Below, one piece after another: positions 8,713-16,926 of a DNA stretch of 64,000 bases (position 1 is the first letter of the stretch; every line of letters starts with the position of its first letter). Source of the DNA: Sphingomonadaceae bacterium (GTDB lineage: Bacteria > Pseudomonadota > Alphaproteobacteria > Sphingomonadales > Sphingomonadaceae); the NCBI GenBank assembly GCA_024236195.1, contig JACKKZ010000002.1:186001-250000 (forward strand). The letters are read 5' to 3'. The translations under genes and the position numbers were made by a program. Below the pieces are notes generated by a model. The model saw nothing but the letters and a program-made list of their open reading frames with translations. It made no database searches and was not told the DNA's origin.

Positions 8713-11073
8713 ATGAAGGCAATCAGGCTCCTTGCAGGTTGCGCGGTGGCGGTTGTTCTTTCTGTGCAGGCTATTGCCGGCACACAGCCCACGGGCCCCT
8801 CGCTGCCCTTCCCCGCGCAGGAATTCAAAGGGACGATCTCCCCCTCCTATGCCCGGGCAAGGCCGGATTTGCACCGCCCCCGCACGGCCCCTGCGGGCGC
8901 ACCCAATGTGCTGGTAGTGATGACCGACGATGTGGGGTTTGGCGCGGCGAGCACCTTTGGCGGGCCGATACCCACACCCAATCTTGACCGTCTGGCGGCC
9001 AACGGGCTGGTGTACAACCGCTTCCACACCACCGCCATGTGTTCCCCCACGCGTGCTGCATTGCTGACCGGGCGCAACCACCATCCAGTGCATAATGGCG
9101 TGGTGGCCAATCTTACCACCGGCTTTCCCGGTTATGACAACCTCCTGCCGAAAAGTGCGGCGACGCTGGCGGAGGTGCTGCGCCAATATGGCTGGAACAC
9201 CGCCATGATCGGCAAGCATCACAATGCCCCCGAAGCGCAGGTTTCGGCGCAGGGGCCGTTCGACCTGTGGCCGACCGGGCTGGGGTTTGAATATTTCTTT
9301 GGCTTCATGGCGGCGGAAACCAACCAGTTCCATCCGGCGCTCTATCGCGGGATCCAGCGCGTCGAACAACCGGTGAACACCGTAATGGCGCGCGGATCCA
9401 TCCTCGAACGCGAATTGACCGACGATGCCATCCGCTATGTCCGGCAGCAGAAATCGGTCGATCCCGACAAACCTTTCTTCCTCTATTACGCAGCCCCCAC
9501 TGCGCATGGGCCCTTGCAGGCACCCGAAGACTGGATCACGAAGTTCCATGGCAAGTTCGATAAGGGATGGGATGCCACCCGCAAGGATATCTTCGCTCGC
9601 CAGAAAGCGATGGGGATCATTCCCGCCAACACCGTAATGACACCAATGCCGGACGGCATTCCCGCGTGGGACAGCCTTGATCCCGGCCAGAAGCGCGTGG
9701 CGGCGCGGTGGATGGAAACCTATGCGGCGATGCTTGCCTATCAGGACTACCAGTTCGGGCGGCTGATGGACGAGTTGGAGCGCGAAGGCCAGCGGGACAA
9801 TACATTGGTGATCTTCATCGAAGGCGACAATGGCGCGGCGACCGAAGGCCACTTTTTCGGCAAGATGAACCCGATGGGCGGCTTCGCCAATGAAGTCGAT
9901 GAAAGCGATGCCTATGCGCTGGAACAGATCGACGCGATTGGCGGGCCGGAATCGGCGGGTAATTACGGTTTCGGCTGGGCGCTGGCGCTCAACGCACCCA
10001 ATCCATATGCCAAACAATATGCCTCGCACCTGGGCGGATTGCGCAACGGCATGGTCATTTCATGGCCCGCCAGGATCCAGTCACGCGGCATTCGCAGCCA
10101 GTTCACCCATGTGAATGATGTGATGCCGACCATCCTCGAATTGCTGGGGATCGAGCCACCCGCCTCGGTCAACGGTGTTGAGCAACAGCCGATTGACGGG
10201 ACCAGCTTCGCCTACAGCTTCGCTGCGCCCGCTGCGCCCGAGCGGCACCAGACCCAGTATTTCGAGATGATGGGCAATCGCGGCATCTACCATGATGGCT
10301 GGTGGGCAGGCACCACCCCGCTGCGGGTGCCATGGGGCAATGCCTATTCCAGCGGGCGCGACCCGATGGAATATGACTGGGAGCTCTACGATCTACGCAG
10401 TGACCCAGCACAAGCGCGCAATCTTGCGGCGAAAGAGCCGGAACGACTGGCGGCAATGCTGGCGCTGTTCGATTCCGAGGCCTGGGCCAACAACGTCTAT
10501 CCGCTGGATGACCGGCTGACACTGGCCCGCTTCCAGGCCGCAGCCAAGCGCCCGCGTGCAAAATATACCTATTGGGGCAGCGGTGTGAGCGTGCCCGTGG
10601 TCAATGCCGCGCCCTTGGTTGGATTGGGCTTCACCATTGAAGCCCAACTCGACCTGTCCGAGGCGCCCGCAAGCGGAGCAATCCTGGCCTATGGCAGCAA
10701 GTTTGCAGGCTGGAGCTTTGCCATGGAGGATGGCGTGCCCGTGGTCGTGATGGCAGCATCGCAAGTTCCCGGTGACCAGTCGATCGTCCGCGCGAACGAG
10801 CCGGTGCCAGAAGGGAAAGTGAAGCTGTCCTTTGAATTCCTGCGCGAAACGGGGCGGAATGCGGGAGGCGAAATGGTGATCCGCGCCAATGGCAAGGAGA
10901 TTGGGCGCGGGCGGATCAAGCGCAGCATTTCCAACCTCGTCGAGCAGACCGACACGCTCGATATCGGCTTCGATGCCGATACGCCGGTGGTGGAAGGCAA
11001 GGGTAGCCAGCCCTTTACCGGCAAGATCGAGCGGGTCGATGTGATGCCAAAATTCCCGCAGCCACCGCGCTAA
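8713..11073 (+). CDS. Arylsulfatase-family sulfatase, exported (sulfatase 2)
   Basis: A second type I sulfatase of 786 residues, clearly related in layout to the upstream one. It has a signal peptide, a TDDVGFG metal motif at residues 71-77, CSPTRAALLTGR from C110 (formylglycine site), EGDNGAA in the second half, and a C-terminal beta-rich domain with strands such as FTIEAQLDL. It starts 19 bases after the first sulfatase stop at an ATG preceded by GGGAACGG; the in-frame codon at 8683 lies inside the upstream gene. The pair probably arose by duplication and divergence, which suggests two sulfated positions or two related substrates. No sulfatase-maturing enzyme is encoded in the window. Confidence 0.92.
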   Translation: MKAIRLLAGCAVAVVLSVQAIAGTQPTGPSLPFPAQEFKGTISPSYARARPDLHRPRTAPAGAPNVLVVMTDDVGFGAASTFGGPIPTPNLDRLAANGLVYNRFHTTAMCSPTRAALLTGRNHHPVHNGVVANLTTGFPGYDNLLPKSAATLAEVLRQYGWNTAMIGKHHNAPEAQVSAQGPFDLWPTGLGFEYFFGFMAAETNQFHPALYRGIQRVEQPVNTVMARGSILERELTDDAIRYVRQQKSVDPDKPFFLYYAAPTAHGPLQAPEDWITKFHGKFDKGWDATRKDIFARQKAMGIIPANTVMTPMPDGIPAWDSLDPGQKRVAARWMETYAAMLAYQDYQFGRLMDELEREGQRDNTLVIFIEGDNGAATEGHFFGKMNPMGGFANEVDESDAYALEQIDAIGGPESAGNYGFGWALALNAPNPYAKQYASHLGGLRNGMVISWPARIQSRGIRSQFTHVNDVMPTILELLGIEPPASVNGVEQQPIDGTSFAYSFAAPAAPERHQTQYFEMMGNRGIYHDGWWAGTTPLRVPWGNAYSSGRDPMEYDWELYDLRSDPAQARNLAAKEPERLAAMLALFDSEAWANNVYPLDDRLTLARFQAAAKRPRAKYTYWGSGVSVPVVNAAPLVGLGFTIEAQLDLSEAPASGAILAYGSKFAGWSFAMEDGVPVVVMAASQVPGDQSIVRANEPVPEGKVKLSFEFLRETGRNAGGEMVIRANGKEIGRGRIKRSISNLVEQTDTLDIGFDADTPVVEGKGSQPFTGKIERVDVMPKFPQPPR

Positions 11074-11240
11074 TATTCGGGATCAGAGAGTCGCATGGCT
11101 CGTTCTCGCGCGTGGGAAAAACCACCATGCTCTATGGCTTTCAGTGGCATAGTCCGCAATTATAGGCTGCAAGCACCAATCGGTGCGGAATTTGCGAACC
11201 ATAGGGGTTGCTGAAAAGCGCAGTTGGGGGAAGATAGACC

Positions 11241-12173
11241 ATGGCACTTGATCCACATGTCGCGGCGTTACTCGAAATGCTGTCACAGATGCCGATCCCT
11301 GACTTGGCGACGGCCACAGCTGACGAGATGCGCGCAGCGGCAGACAATCCCATGCAGCTGGGTGAACCGCTGGCCATGGCCCGGGTGGAAGAGATCGAAA
11401 TCCCGCTGGAGGGCCGGACACTCGCCGCCCGACTCTATGTCCCGGCCGATGCAGGCGATGCCCCCCCGTTGACGCTCTATTACCACGGTGGCGGCTGGGT
11501 GATCGGCACGCTCGACACGCATGATTCCAGTTGCCGTGCCCTGGCCGCAGCCAGTGGATCGGCCGTACTCTCTGTCGCTTACCGTCTTGCGCCCGAATGC
11601 CGCTATCCCGGTCCGGTCGAGGATTGCTATGGCGCGCTGTGCTGGGCTGCGGGGCAAGGGGAGGCGCTGGGCGTGGACGCAACCCGTCTGGCTGTTGCAG
11701 GTGACAGCGCGGGCGGAAACCTTTCTGCGGCAATGGCAATCCTTGCGCGAGATCGCGGCGGCCCGCCGCTGCGGTTCCAGTTGCTGATCTATCCCGTCAC
11801 CGATGATGATCTGACGCGGAAATCCTACCTCGATCATGGTGGCGGCGACAAATTCCTGAGCACCGAGATCATGCGCTGGTTCTGGAAGCAATATCTTGGC
11901 GACACCCCCTCCAGCGAAGCCCCGCTGGCGGTGATGCTGCGCAATACCGATCTCTCCGGGCTGGCACCCGCAGCGGTGCTGGCAGCGGAATGCGATCCGC
12001 TATGTGACGAAGGCATGGCCTATGCCGCAAGGCTGGAAGCGGCGGGCGTCCCGACCGAGGCAGTCGCCGCACCGGGCATGATCCACGGTTTCGTCAGCAT
12101 GGCCGGGGCAATTCCTGCCGCGCAACAGTGGATCGACTGGGCAGGCAATGCCCTGCGCCGGGGACTTGCATGA
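11241..12173 (+). CDS. HSL-type alpha/beta hydrolase (esterase/lipase)
   Basis: A 310-residue carboxylesterase of the hormone-sensitive lipase family. The oxyanion-hole motif HGGGW is at residues 82-86 and the nucleophile S156 sits in GDSAGG. The acid is probably in ECDPLCDEG, and the histidine in GMIHGF, all in family order. The length fits. There is no signal peptide, so it is cytoplasmic. GGGGGAAG precedes the ATG. It could cleave an ester or lactone intermediate of the catabolic block. It stands 167 bases after the sulfatases, with its own leader and no clear terminator in between. Confidence 0.9.
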   Translation: MALDPHVAALLEMLSQMPIPDLATATADEMRAAADNPMQLGEPLAMARVEEIEIPLEGRTLAARLYVPADAGDAPPLTLYYHGGGWVIGTLDTHDSSCRALAAASGSAVLSVAYRLAPECRYPGPVEDCYGALCWAAGQGEALGVDATRLAVAGDSAGGNLSAAMAILARDRGGPPLRFQLLIYPVTDDDLTRKSYLDHGGGDKFLSTEIMRWFWKQYLGDTPSSEAPLAVMLRNTDLSGLAPAAVLAAECDPLCDEGMAYAARLEAAGVPTEAVAAPGMIHGFVSMAGAIPAAQQWIDWAGNALRRGLA

Positions 12174-12219
12174 GACGCGGAATGAACCAAAGCAGGGCCA
12201 TGCGCCTTGTGACAAGGAT

Positions 12220-12705
12220 ATGACAGGCAGAATGGCCCAGAATGTAACTTTCGATCCGACCGATCATGCGATTGTCGAGCAGCTCCGGCTCAATGGTCGG
12301 GCAACCAACCAGCAGATTGCTGAGTGTCTTGGGCTTACGGCAACAACCGTTTCATCGCGTATCAAGCGGTTGGAGGAATCCGACCAGATGCGCGTGGTGG
12401 CAGTTTCGGATTTTTCCGCTCATGGTTTTGACTTCCTGATGAAACTGGCGATCGAAGTCGACGGCAGGCCAGCCTCCGAAGTGGCTGCGGAAATCGCAGA
12501 ATTGCCTGAAGTCTTCGCCACCCACCTGGTCACCGGACGCTATGATATCGATGCTCTCGTGGCACTGCGCGATTTTGACGACCTGTCCCCCCTGCTGCTG
12601 GACAAGGTCTCCAAGATCAGGGGGATCAGGGCGATGATCCCGTCCATCGTGGTCGATATCGTCAAGTATCAATTCGATGTCGCACCGATCGAAACCAAGG
12701 CTTGA
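12220..12705 (+). CDS. Lrp/AsnC family transcriptional regulator (first of tandem pair)
   Basis: A DNA-binding regulator of about 161 residues. The N-terminal winged helix has the recognition region TNQQIAECLGLTATTVSSRI, and a C-terminal RAM/AsnC ligand-binding domain holds the HLVTGRYDI strand. The family binds small molecules, often amino acids or aromatic acids, and forms octamers. The start is uncertain: ATG at 12220 has AAGGA only one base away, while ATG at 12232 lies 13 bases after it. A possible upstream start at 12148 overlaps the esterase. It is followed at once by a second family member, which suggests hetero-oligomers or two effector specificities for the surrounding genes. Confidence 0.88.
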   Translation: MTGRMAQNVTFDPTDHAIVEQLRLNGRATNQQIAECLGLTATTVSSRIKRLEESDQMRVVAVSDFSAHGFDFLMKLAIEVDGRPASEVAAEIAELPEVFATHLVTGRYDIDALVALRDFDDLSPLLLDKVSKIRGIRAMIPSIVVDIVKYQFDVAPIETKA

Positions 12706-12710
12706 CCAGC

Positions 12711-13193
12711 ATGTCCAAATTGCAACTTGATGAACTCGACCTTCAGCTGATCCAGGCGCTGGCGCAGGATGCCCGTGTCTCCAACCGCAAGATCGCCACC
12801 GAACTGGGCGTGACCGAAGGCACCGTGCGCGGGCGGATCAAGCGGCTGCAGCAGGACGGGCTGATCGCTTTCACCGCTATCTCAAGTTTCGAAATGGCCG
12901 AGAAGTCGCGCCTCGCCTTCATCAGCGCGCAGGCCGATGTCGAGCGGGTGCGGGATATTGCGCAGGAAATCGGCGAATTGCCCCTGATCAACGCGGTGAT
13001 GATCACTATGGGCCAGTTCAACATCCTGGCCATGTGCCTGTTCCACGAACTCGACGATCTGGTTGAAATTGCGTCAGACAAGATTCTGGCGCTGCCGGGC
13101 GTGCACCACGTCGAGACCTCGATTGCGGTCAAGACGGTGAAATACAACGCCCGGATGGCCAAGATCACCCACAAGCAGGCCGATCAGGACTGA
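12711..13193 (+). CDS. Lrp/AsnC family transcriptional regulator (second of tandem pair)
   Basis: A 160-residue Lrp/AsnC protein with the helix-turn-helix SNRKIATELGVTEGTVRGRI near residues 26-45 and a RAM domain (INAVMITMGQFNILAMC). It diverges well from the gene just upstream, so the duplication is not recent. The ATG at 12711 is six bases after the previous stop; a TTG at 12702 is also in frame. The two regulators are probably co-transcribed. A likely target is the catabolic block around them, but no operator could be identified. Confidence 0.88.
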   Translation: MSKLQLDELDLQLIQALAQDARVSNRKIATELGVTEGTVRGRIKRLQQDGLIAFTAISSFEMAEKSRLAFISAQADVERVRDIAQEIGELPLINAVMITMGQFNILAMCLFHELDDLVEIASDKILALPGVHHVETSIAVKTVKYNARMAKITHKQADQD

Positions 13194-13211
13194 CCGGCCA
13201 CGCGCAGGATA

Positions 13212-13967
13212 TCAGATAGCGGTTGCCCCGCCGTCAATCACCATCGGGTGGCCGGTAACGAAGCTGGCCGCATCCGAGCACAGCCACGCCACCGCCTGGG
13301 CGATCTCGTCCGCCGATCCCATGCGATTCATCGGGGTCATGGCATCGATGACTTTCTTCATCTCGGGATTGGCGACCAGCGGCGCCGTCATCGGTGTCTC
13401 GATCACGCCGGGGCACACGGCATTTACGCGGATGCCCGCCTGCGCCCAGCGCAGCGCACCGTGACGGGTCAGCCCGACCACGCCATGCTTGGATGCGGTA
13501 TAGGCTGGCTGGCCCGGATTACCGACCAGCCCGTTGATCGACGCGGTGTTGACGATCGCGCCGCCCCCGGTCTTCAGCATGGCTTCGGCTTCTTCGCGCA
13601 TGCACTTCATCACACCGGTCAGGTTGATGCCGATGGCACGGTCCCAGACCTCGTCCTCATATTCATTAGCCATGAGGATGTTGATCCCGGCATTGTTGAA
13701 AGCAAAGTCGAGCCGCCCGAACTGTTCGACCGTTGCTGCGACCATTGCCTTCACCTGCGCCCCGTCGCTGACGTCGCAATGGAAATAGGCCGCCTTGCCG
13801 CCTGCTGCTTCGATCAGAGCGACCGTCTCCGCCCCGCCATCGTCCTTGACATCGCTCACCATGACCGCCGCACCGGAACTGGCGAAGACCAGCGCCGCAG
13901 CACGCCCGATCCCGCCGCCTGCGCCCGTCACCAATGCTACTTTTCCGTCAAAACCGTAATTGATCAT
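13212..13967 (-). CDS. SDR family oxidoreductase
   Basis: A classical short-chain dehydrogenase of 251 residues. The cofactor motif TGAGGGIG is near residue 15, D is at the end of beta-2 (VSDVKDD, which favours NAD), and NNAGIN, the serine in NTASING and the YTASK catalytic pair follow, ending with the usual GHPMVIDGG. The ATG at 13967 is preceded by GGGAGGAC; a longer frame reaching 14051 has no support. It is convergent with the Lrp pair and lies downstream of the flavin reductase on the same strand, so the two may share a transcript. Substrate unknown, possibly a hydroxysteroid or alicyclic alcohol. Confidence 0.92.
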   Translation of the reverse strand: MINYGFDGKVALVTGAGGGIGRAAALVFASSGAAVMVSDVKDDGGAETVALIEAAGGKAAYFHCDVSDGAQVKAMVAATVEQFGRLDFAFNNAGINILMANEYEDEVWDRAIGINLTGVMKCMREEAEAMLKTGGGAIVNTASINGLVGNPGQPAYTASKHGVVGLTRHGALRWAQAGIRVNAVCPGVIETPMTAPLVANPEMKKVIDAMTPMNRMGSADEIAQAVAWLCSDAASFVTGHPMVIDGGATAI

Positions 13968-14019
13968 ATGTCCTCCCTTGGCCGCGTCGCGGCATCTCGA
14001 ATTGATGAATGAATTTCCC

Positions 14020-14982
14020 TCAGGCTCGATTATCCGACCCGCGCCAGCCAATCGGGATATCAGGGCCGGTCAGATCAATGATCTTCTTGAGCAGACGCTT
14101 GGCCTCATGGATCTCGCCTGGAGTCAGCTGGTCGAGCAGGTCGGTCTCGAAAGCCTTGGCAACAGACAGAGTCCGCACCAGGCATTCCCGCCCGCGCGGC
14201 GCAAGGCTGTAGCCTTCTGCATCCGAAACCAGCCAACCATCTTCTTCCATGGCCGCAAGCATATCAGGCCCGGTACAGAGGCCGGTGTGTTCAAGCCTTT
14301 CGGCAATGGTTTGCGGGGATGCTGGCGATGCCATGCTGAGCACCGACAGGACGAGATATTCTGTCTGGCCAATTCTCATCGCTTCATAGGTCTCGCGCGC
14401 CGGGCGTGAGGCCTGGAAATGCGCACGCGAGAGCAAGTAGAACAGGAAATCATCCGTGAAGCGACCATGCTCGATATCGACCGTCTCGTCGCCCTGCCCA
14501 TCCGGGCGGCTGCGCGTTTCGGCATAGCGCCCGCCATGGAACACCAGCGGCGGCGCTTCGCTCTGGTCGAATGACAGGACTTCGCCCACCAGAATCACAT
14601 GGTCGCCGCCTTCATACTGGTGCATGGTGCGGCATTCGAACAGTGCCGCATATTCACCCAGCACCGGCGATCCCGCTTCACCCTTGCGCCAGTCTACACC
14701 GCCGAATTTGTCTTCTCCCGAGCGGGCAAAGCGATTGGACATGTCTTCCTGTCCGGCGGACAGGACATGGATGGCGAAGTGACCGCTGGAGCAAAAGGCA
14801 TCCAGGCTCTTCGATGATTTCGCCACTGACCACAGCACCAGCGGCGGATCCAGCGAAACCGAATTGAAGCTGCTGGCGGTAACGCCAACCGGCTCGCCCG
14901 CATTATCTAGGGTAGTCACAATGGTCACCCCGGTCGGGAAACTGCCGAGCGCAGCACGGAATTGCCTTGGGTCGTGGGTCAA
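14020..14982 (-). CDS. Flavin reductase with C-terminal MarR-like sensor domain (C1-HPAH type)
   Basis: NADH:FMN reductase that would feed reduced flavin to a two-component monooxygenase. Residues 1-165 are the Flavin_Reduct domain (FPTGVTIVTT, TASSFNSVSLDPP, GGDHVILVGEV). Residues about 195-320 form a MarR-like winged-helix domain. This architecture and length (320) match the reductase C1 of Acinetobacter baumannii p-hydroxyphenylacetate hydroxylase, where the C-terminal domain binds the aromatic substrate and relieves auto-inhibition. The start is TTG at 14982, seven bases after a strong AGGAG; the frame upstream has no comparable signal. No oxygenase partner is adjacent, so the partner must lie elsewhere. 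Confidence 0.85.
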   Translation of the reverse strand: MTHDPRQFRAALGSFPTGVTIVTTLDNAGEPVGVTASSFNSVSLDPPLVLWSVAKSSKSLDAFCSSGHFAIHVLSAGQEDMSNRFARSGEDKFGGVDWRKGEAGSPVLGEYAALFECRTMHQYEGGDHVILVGEVLSFDQSEAPPLVFHGGRYAETRSRPDGQGDETVDIEHGRFTDDFLFYLLSRAHFQASRPARETYEAMRIGQTEYLVLSVLSMASPASPQTIAERLEHTGLCTGPDMLAAMEEDGWLVSDAEGYSLAPRGRECLVRTLSVAKAFETDLLDQLTPGEIHEAKRLLKKIIDLTGPDIPIGWRGSDNRA

Positions 14983-15145
14983 GCAAGCTCTCCTGCGCAA
15001 ATTTCCATGCGTCCAGCCCGGACAGGCAGGATTGACCAACAGAAATTCACTAGCCTCTCCTACGCGTTATGGCGCTCAATAACTCAATATAGCACGATAT
15101 GCGGAGAGCAACAGGCCCAATTATTCGAATATTGCACCATGGCAA

Positions 15146-15174
15146 TTGACCTCGCCCCACCCCGCGCCTAGCAT
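15146..15174 (+). promoter_or_regulatory. Predicted sigma-70 promoter of the TauD/COQ4/amidohydrolase operon
   Basis: TTGACC (15146-15151) and TAGCAT (15169-15174) are separated by 17 bases and lie 29 bases before the GTG start of the dioxygenase. A perfect 10-bp palindrome, TATTCGAATA (15122-15131), lies just upstream and is a candidate operator in the divergent gap with the flavin reductase. Confidence 0.4.
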
Positions 15175-15202
15175 GCAGCGTCAAAGACAAAGGTGACATG
15201 CG

Positions 15203-16072
15203 GTGCGAGAGGTAGCATGGATCGAACGGGAAATAAGGCCGTTCGGGCTTGAGATTGAACTGAAGCTGGACCAGCCTTGGCCAGAAAGCTTCGCGGCGCG
15301 GCTGCCGGAACTGTTTGCCCGCCACAAGCTGCTGCTGTTTCGCAACCAGAGACTGAGCGAGGAACGGCAGGTCGAACTGATGGCGCTGCTCGGCCCGGTG
15401 CTGGGGGCGGCAGGCGAATATCGCGAACTGTCCAGCGACGGAAACCTCGGCGATGGCCCGCTGGCCTGGCACAGCGACCTTGCCTTCACCGAAAAACCCT
15501 TCCAGGCAATCTCGCTGCTCGCAACCGAAGTGAATGACGGGCAGAGCTGGACCGCTTTCACCAATGGAGCGGACTGTGCCGCAGCTCTGCCTGGCGAGCT
15601 GGCCGACCGTCTGGCTGGGCTGGAGGCGACCACCGTCATCTCCATGATCCAGTCCCACCGCGCGGTAGGCTGGGACGTTCCCGAGTTCCTGCCCAGCCAG
15701 ACGCGCCCCTTGCTGGCATCTCACCCGAAAACCGGGGAACCGGTGCTGTATATTTCCGAGATGCAGACCGCCCGGGTCGAAGGGCTGCCTCGTGAAGAAA
15801 GTGACGCCTTGCTCGCCGATCTCTTCGCCCGGCTATATGCAGCAGAGCGCGTCTACCGCCATCACTGGGAAAATGGTGACCTGCTGGTGTGGGACAATTT
15901 CGCGCTCCAGCATTCGCGCTGCGACCTTGCCGGTATGCACCCGCGCCGAATGCAGCGCATAGTCTGCGCAACGAAAAGCTTTTTCGAGCTGCTGCCACAA
16001 TTCTCGCTCGACGATCCGCGTATCGCCGCCTGGGGGCAAGGCAGCGAGCTGGCCCTGAGTGAGGGAGACTGA
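15203..16072 (+). CDS. TauD/TfdA family Fe(II)/2-oxoglutarate dioxygenase
   Basis: A 289-residue non-haem iron oxygenase that couples 2-oxoglutarate decarboxylation to hydroxylation of a substrate. The facial triad is visible as H90-S-D92 (WHSDLAF) and the distal histidine of NFALQHSR, followed by an arginine-rich segment that holds 2-oxoglutarate. The family includes taurine, 2,4-D and alkylsulfate (AtsK) dioxygenases. Because two sulfatases lie nearby, an AtsK-like sulfate-ester role is conceivable but unproven. The start is GTG at 15203 behind AAAGGTGA; the ATG at 15198 is quickly closed by a stop. It is followed two bases later by the COQ4-like gene. Confidence 0.88.
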   Translation: MREVAWIEREIRPFGLEIELKLDQPWPESFAARLPELFARHKLLLFRNQRLSEERQVELMALLGPVLGAAGEYRELSSDGNLGDGPLAWHSDLAFTEKPFQAISLLATEVNDGQSWTAFTNGADCAAALPGELADRLAGLEATTVISMIQSHRAVGWDVPEFLPSQTRPLLASHPKTGEPVLYISEMQTARVEGLPREESDALLADLFARLYAAERVYRHHWENGDLLVWDNFALQHSRCDLAGMHPRRMQRIVCATKSFFELLPQFSLDDPRIAAWGQGSELALSEGD

Positions 16073-16074
16073 CC

Positions 16075-16926
16075 ATGGCTGAAGACATTCCCTATCTTTT
16101 CCGCGGCGTAATGCCGGTGGAGACGCCCAGCAGCGTGCTGGTTTCCTCCTCCAAATATCTCAACAATCCGCGTCTGCGCGAATGGCTGGCGATGATCCTG
16201 CTGCGCCGCAACGGGCCGGACCTTCCCCCGCCAGCCGAAATGTACGAATTTCTCGGCATCCTCGAAGAGCTGCGCGACCGTCCGAAGATCGAAGAAATGA
16301 TCACTGCCGAGCGCAAGGTGAACCCTGCACTGGATGCGTGGTTCAAGGAAGGTCATTACTCGACCTACAAGATCGAGGATTTCGCCCGTTATGCGCCGGG
16401 TACGCTGGGCGGCATCTTCTACCAATGGATCACCGAAGGCGACTACCAGATCCAGATCGTGCCCTGGAGCGAGCCGAAATCCCAGCTCGATTTCTATAAT
16501 CTGCGCTCCGGCCAGACCCATGATTTCGAGCATATATTGTGCGGCGGCGGGTTCAATTTCATGGGTGAGCTGATCCCTTATTGGTACCGGCTGACCAATG
16601 TCTTCAAATTCATCAAGGACCCGGAGCTGGCGGCGGAATTGAGCCTGATCCAGATCTTCGGTTCGCTGCGCTACACGGTACGTACCATGCTGCACTATCC
16701 GCAGGTCTGGCCCACCGCCGTAAGCTGCATCCAGCGCGGGATACGGGTGGGACAAGAAAGCGACGCGCTGTTCCTTGCCAGGCTGGAGGATTACTTCCAT
16801 CTGCCGCTGGAAGAAGCGCGCGCTGCAATTGGCGTGCGCGGAGCCGAAGATTTCGACACGCATGCCGAAGGGGCATTCTGGGCCAGTGATGGCGATGCTT
16901 CGCTGCTCAAGGCGGCAGCAGAATGA
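16075..16926 (+). CDS. COQ4-like protein
   Basis: A 283-residue protein with the COQ4 family hallmark HDxxHx11E, read here as H149, D150, H153 and E165, within a mostly helical fold (GGIFYQWITEGDY just before, ELIPYWYRLTN just after). COQ4 proteins bind a metal through this motif and have been implicated in oxidative decarboxylation of the ubiquinone ring precursor. Here the gene lies between a 2-oxoglutarate dioxygenase and an amidohydrolase rather than beside ubiquinone genes, overlapping the latter by four bases (ATGA). A catabolic reaction on a ring substrate is therefore possible. Family assignment is good; function is not known. Confidence 0.8.
   Translation: MAEDIPYLFRGVMPVETPSSVLVSSSKYLNNPRLREWLAMILLRRNGPDLPPPAEMYEFLGILEELRDRPKIEEMITAERKVNPALDAWFKEGHYSTYKIEDFARYAPGTLGGIFYQWITEGDYQIQIVPWSEPKSQLDFYNLRSGQTHDFEHILCGGGFNFMGELIPYWYRLTNVFKFIKDPELAAELSLIQIFGSLRYTVRTMLHYPQVWPTAVSCIQRGIRVGQESDALFLARLEDYFHLPLEEARAAIGVRGAEDFDTHAEGAFWASDGDASLLKAAAE

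Noticed and set aside
8647..10029. 460-codon open frame on the minus strand
   Set aside because: It is antisense to the second sulfatase, where the formylglycine motif and metal sites prove the coding strand.
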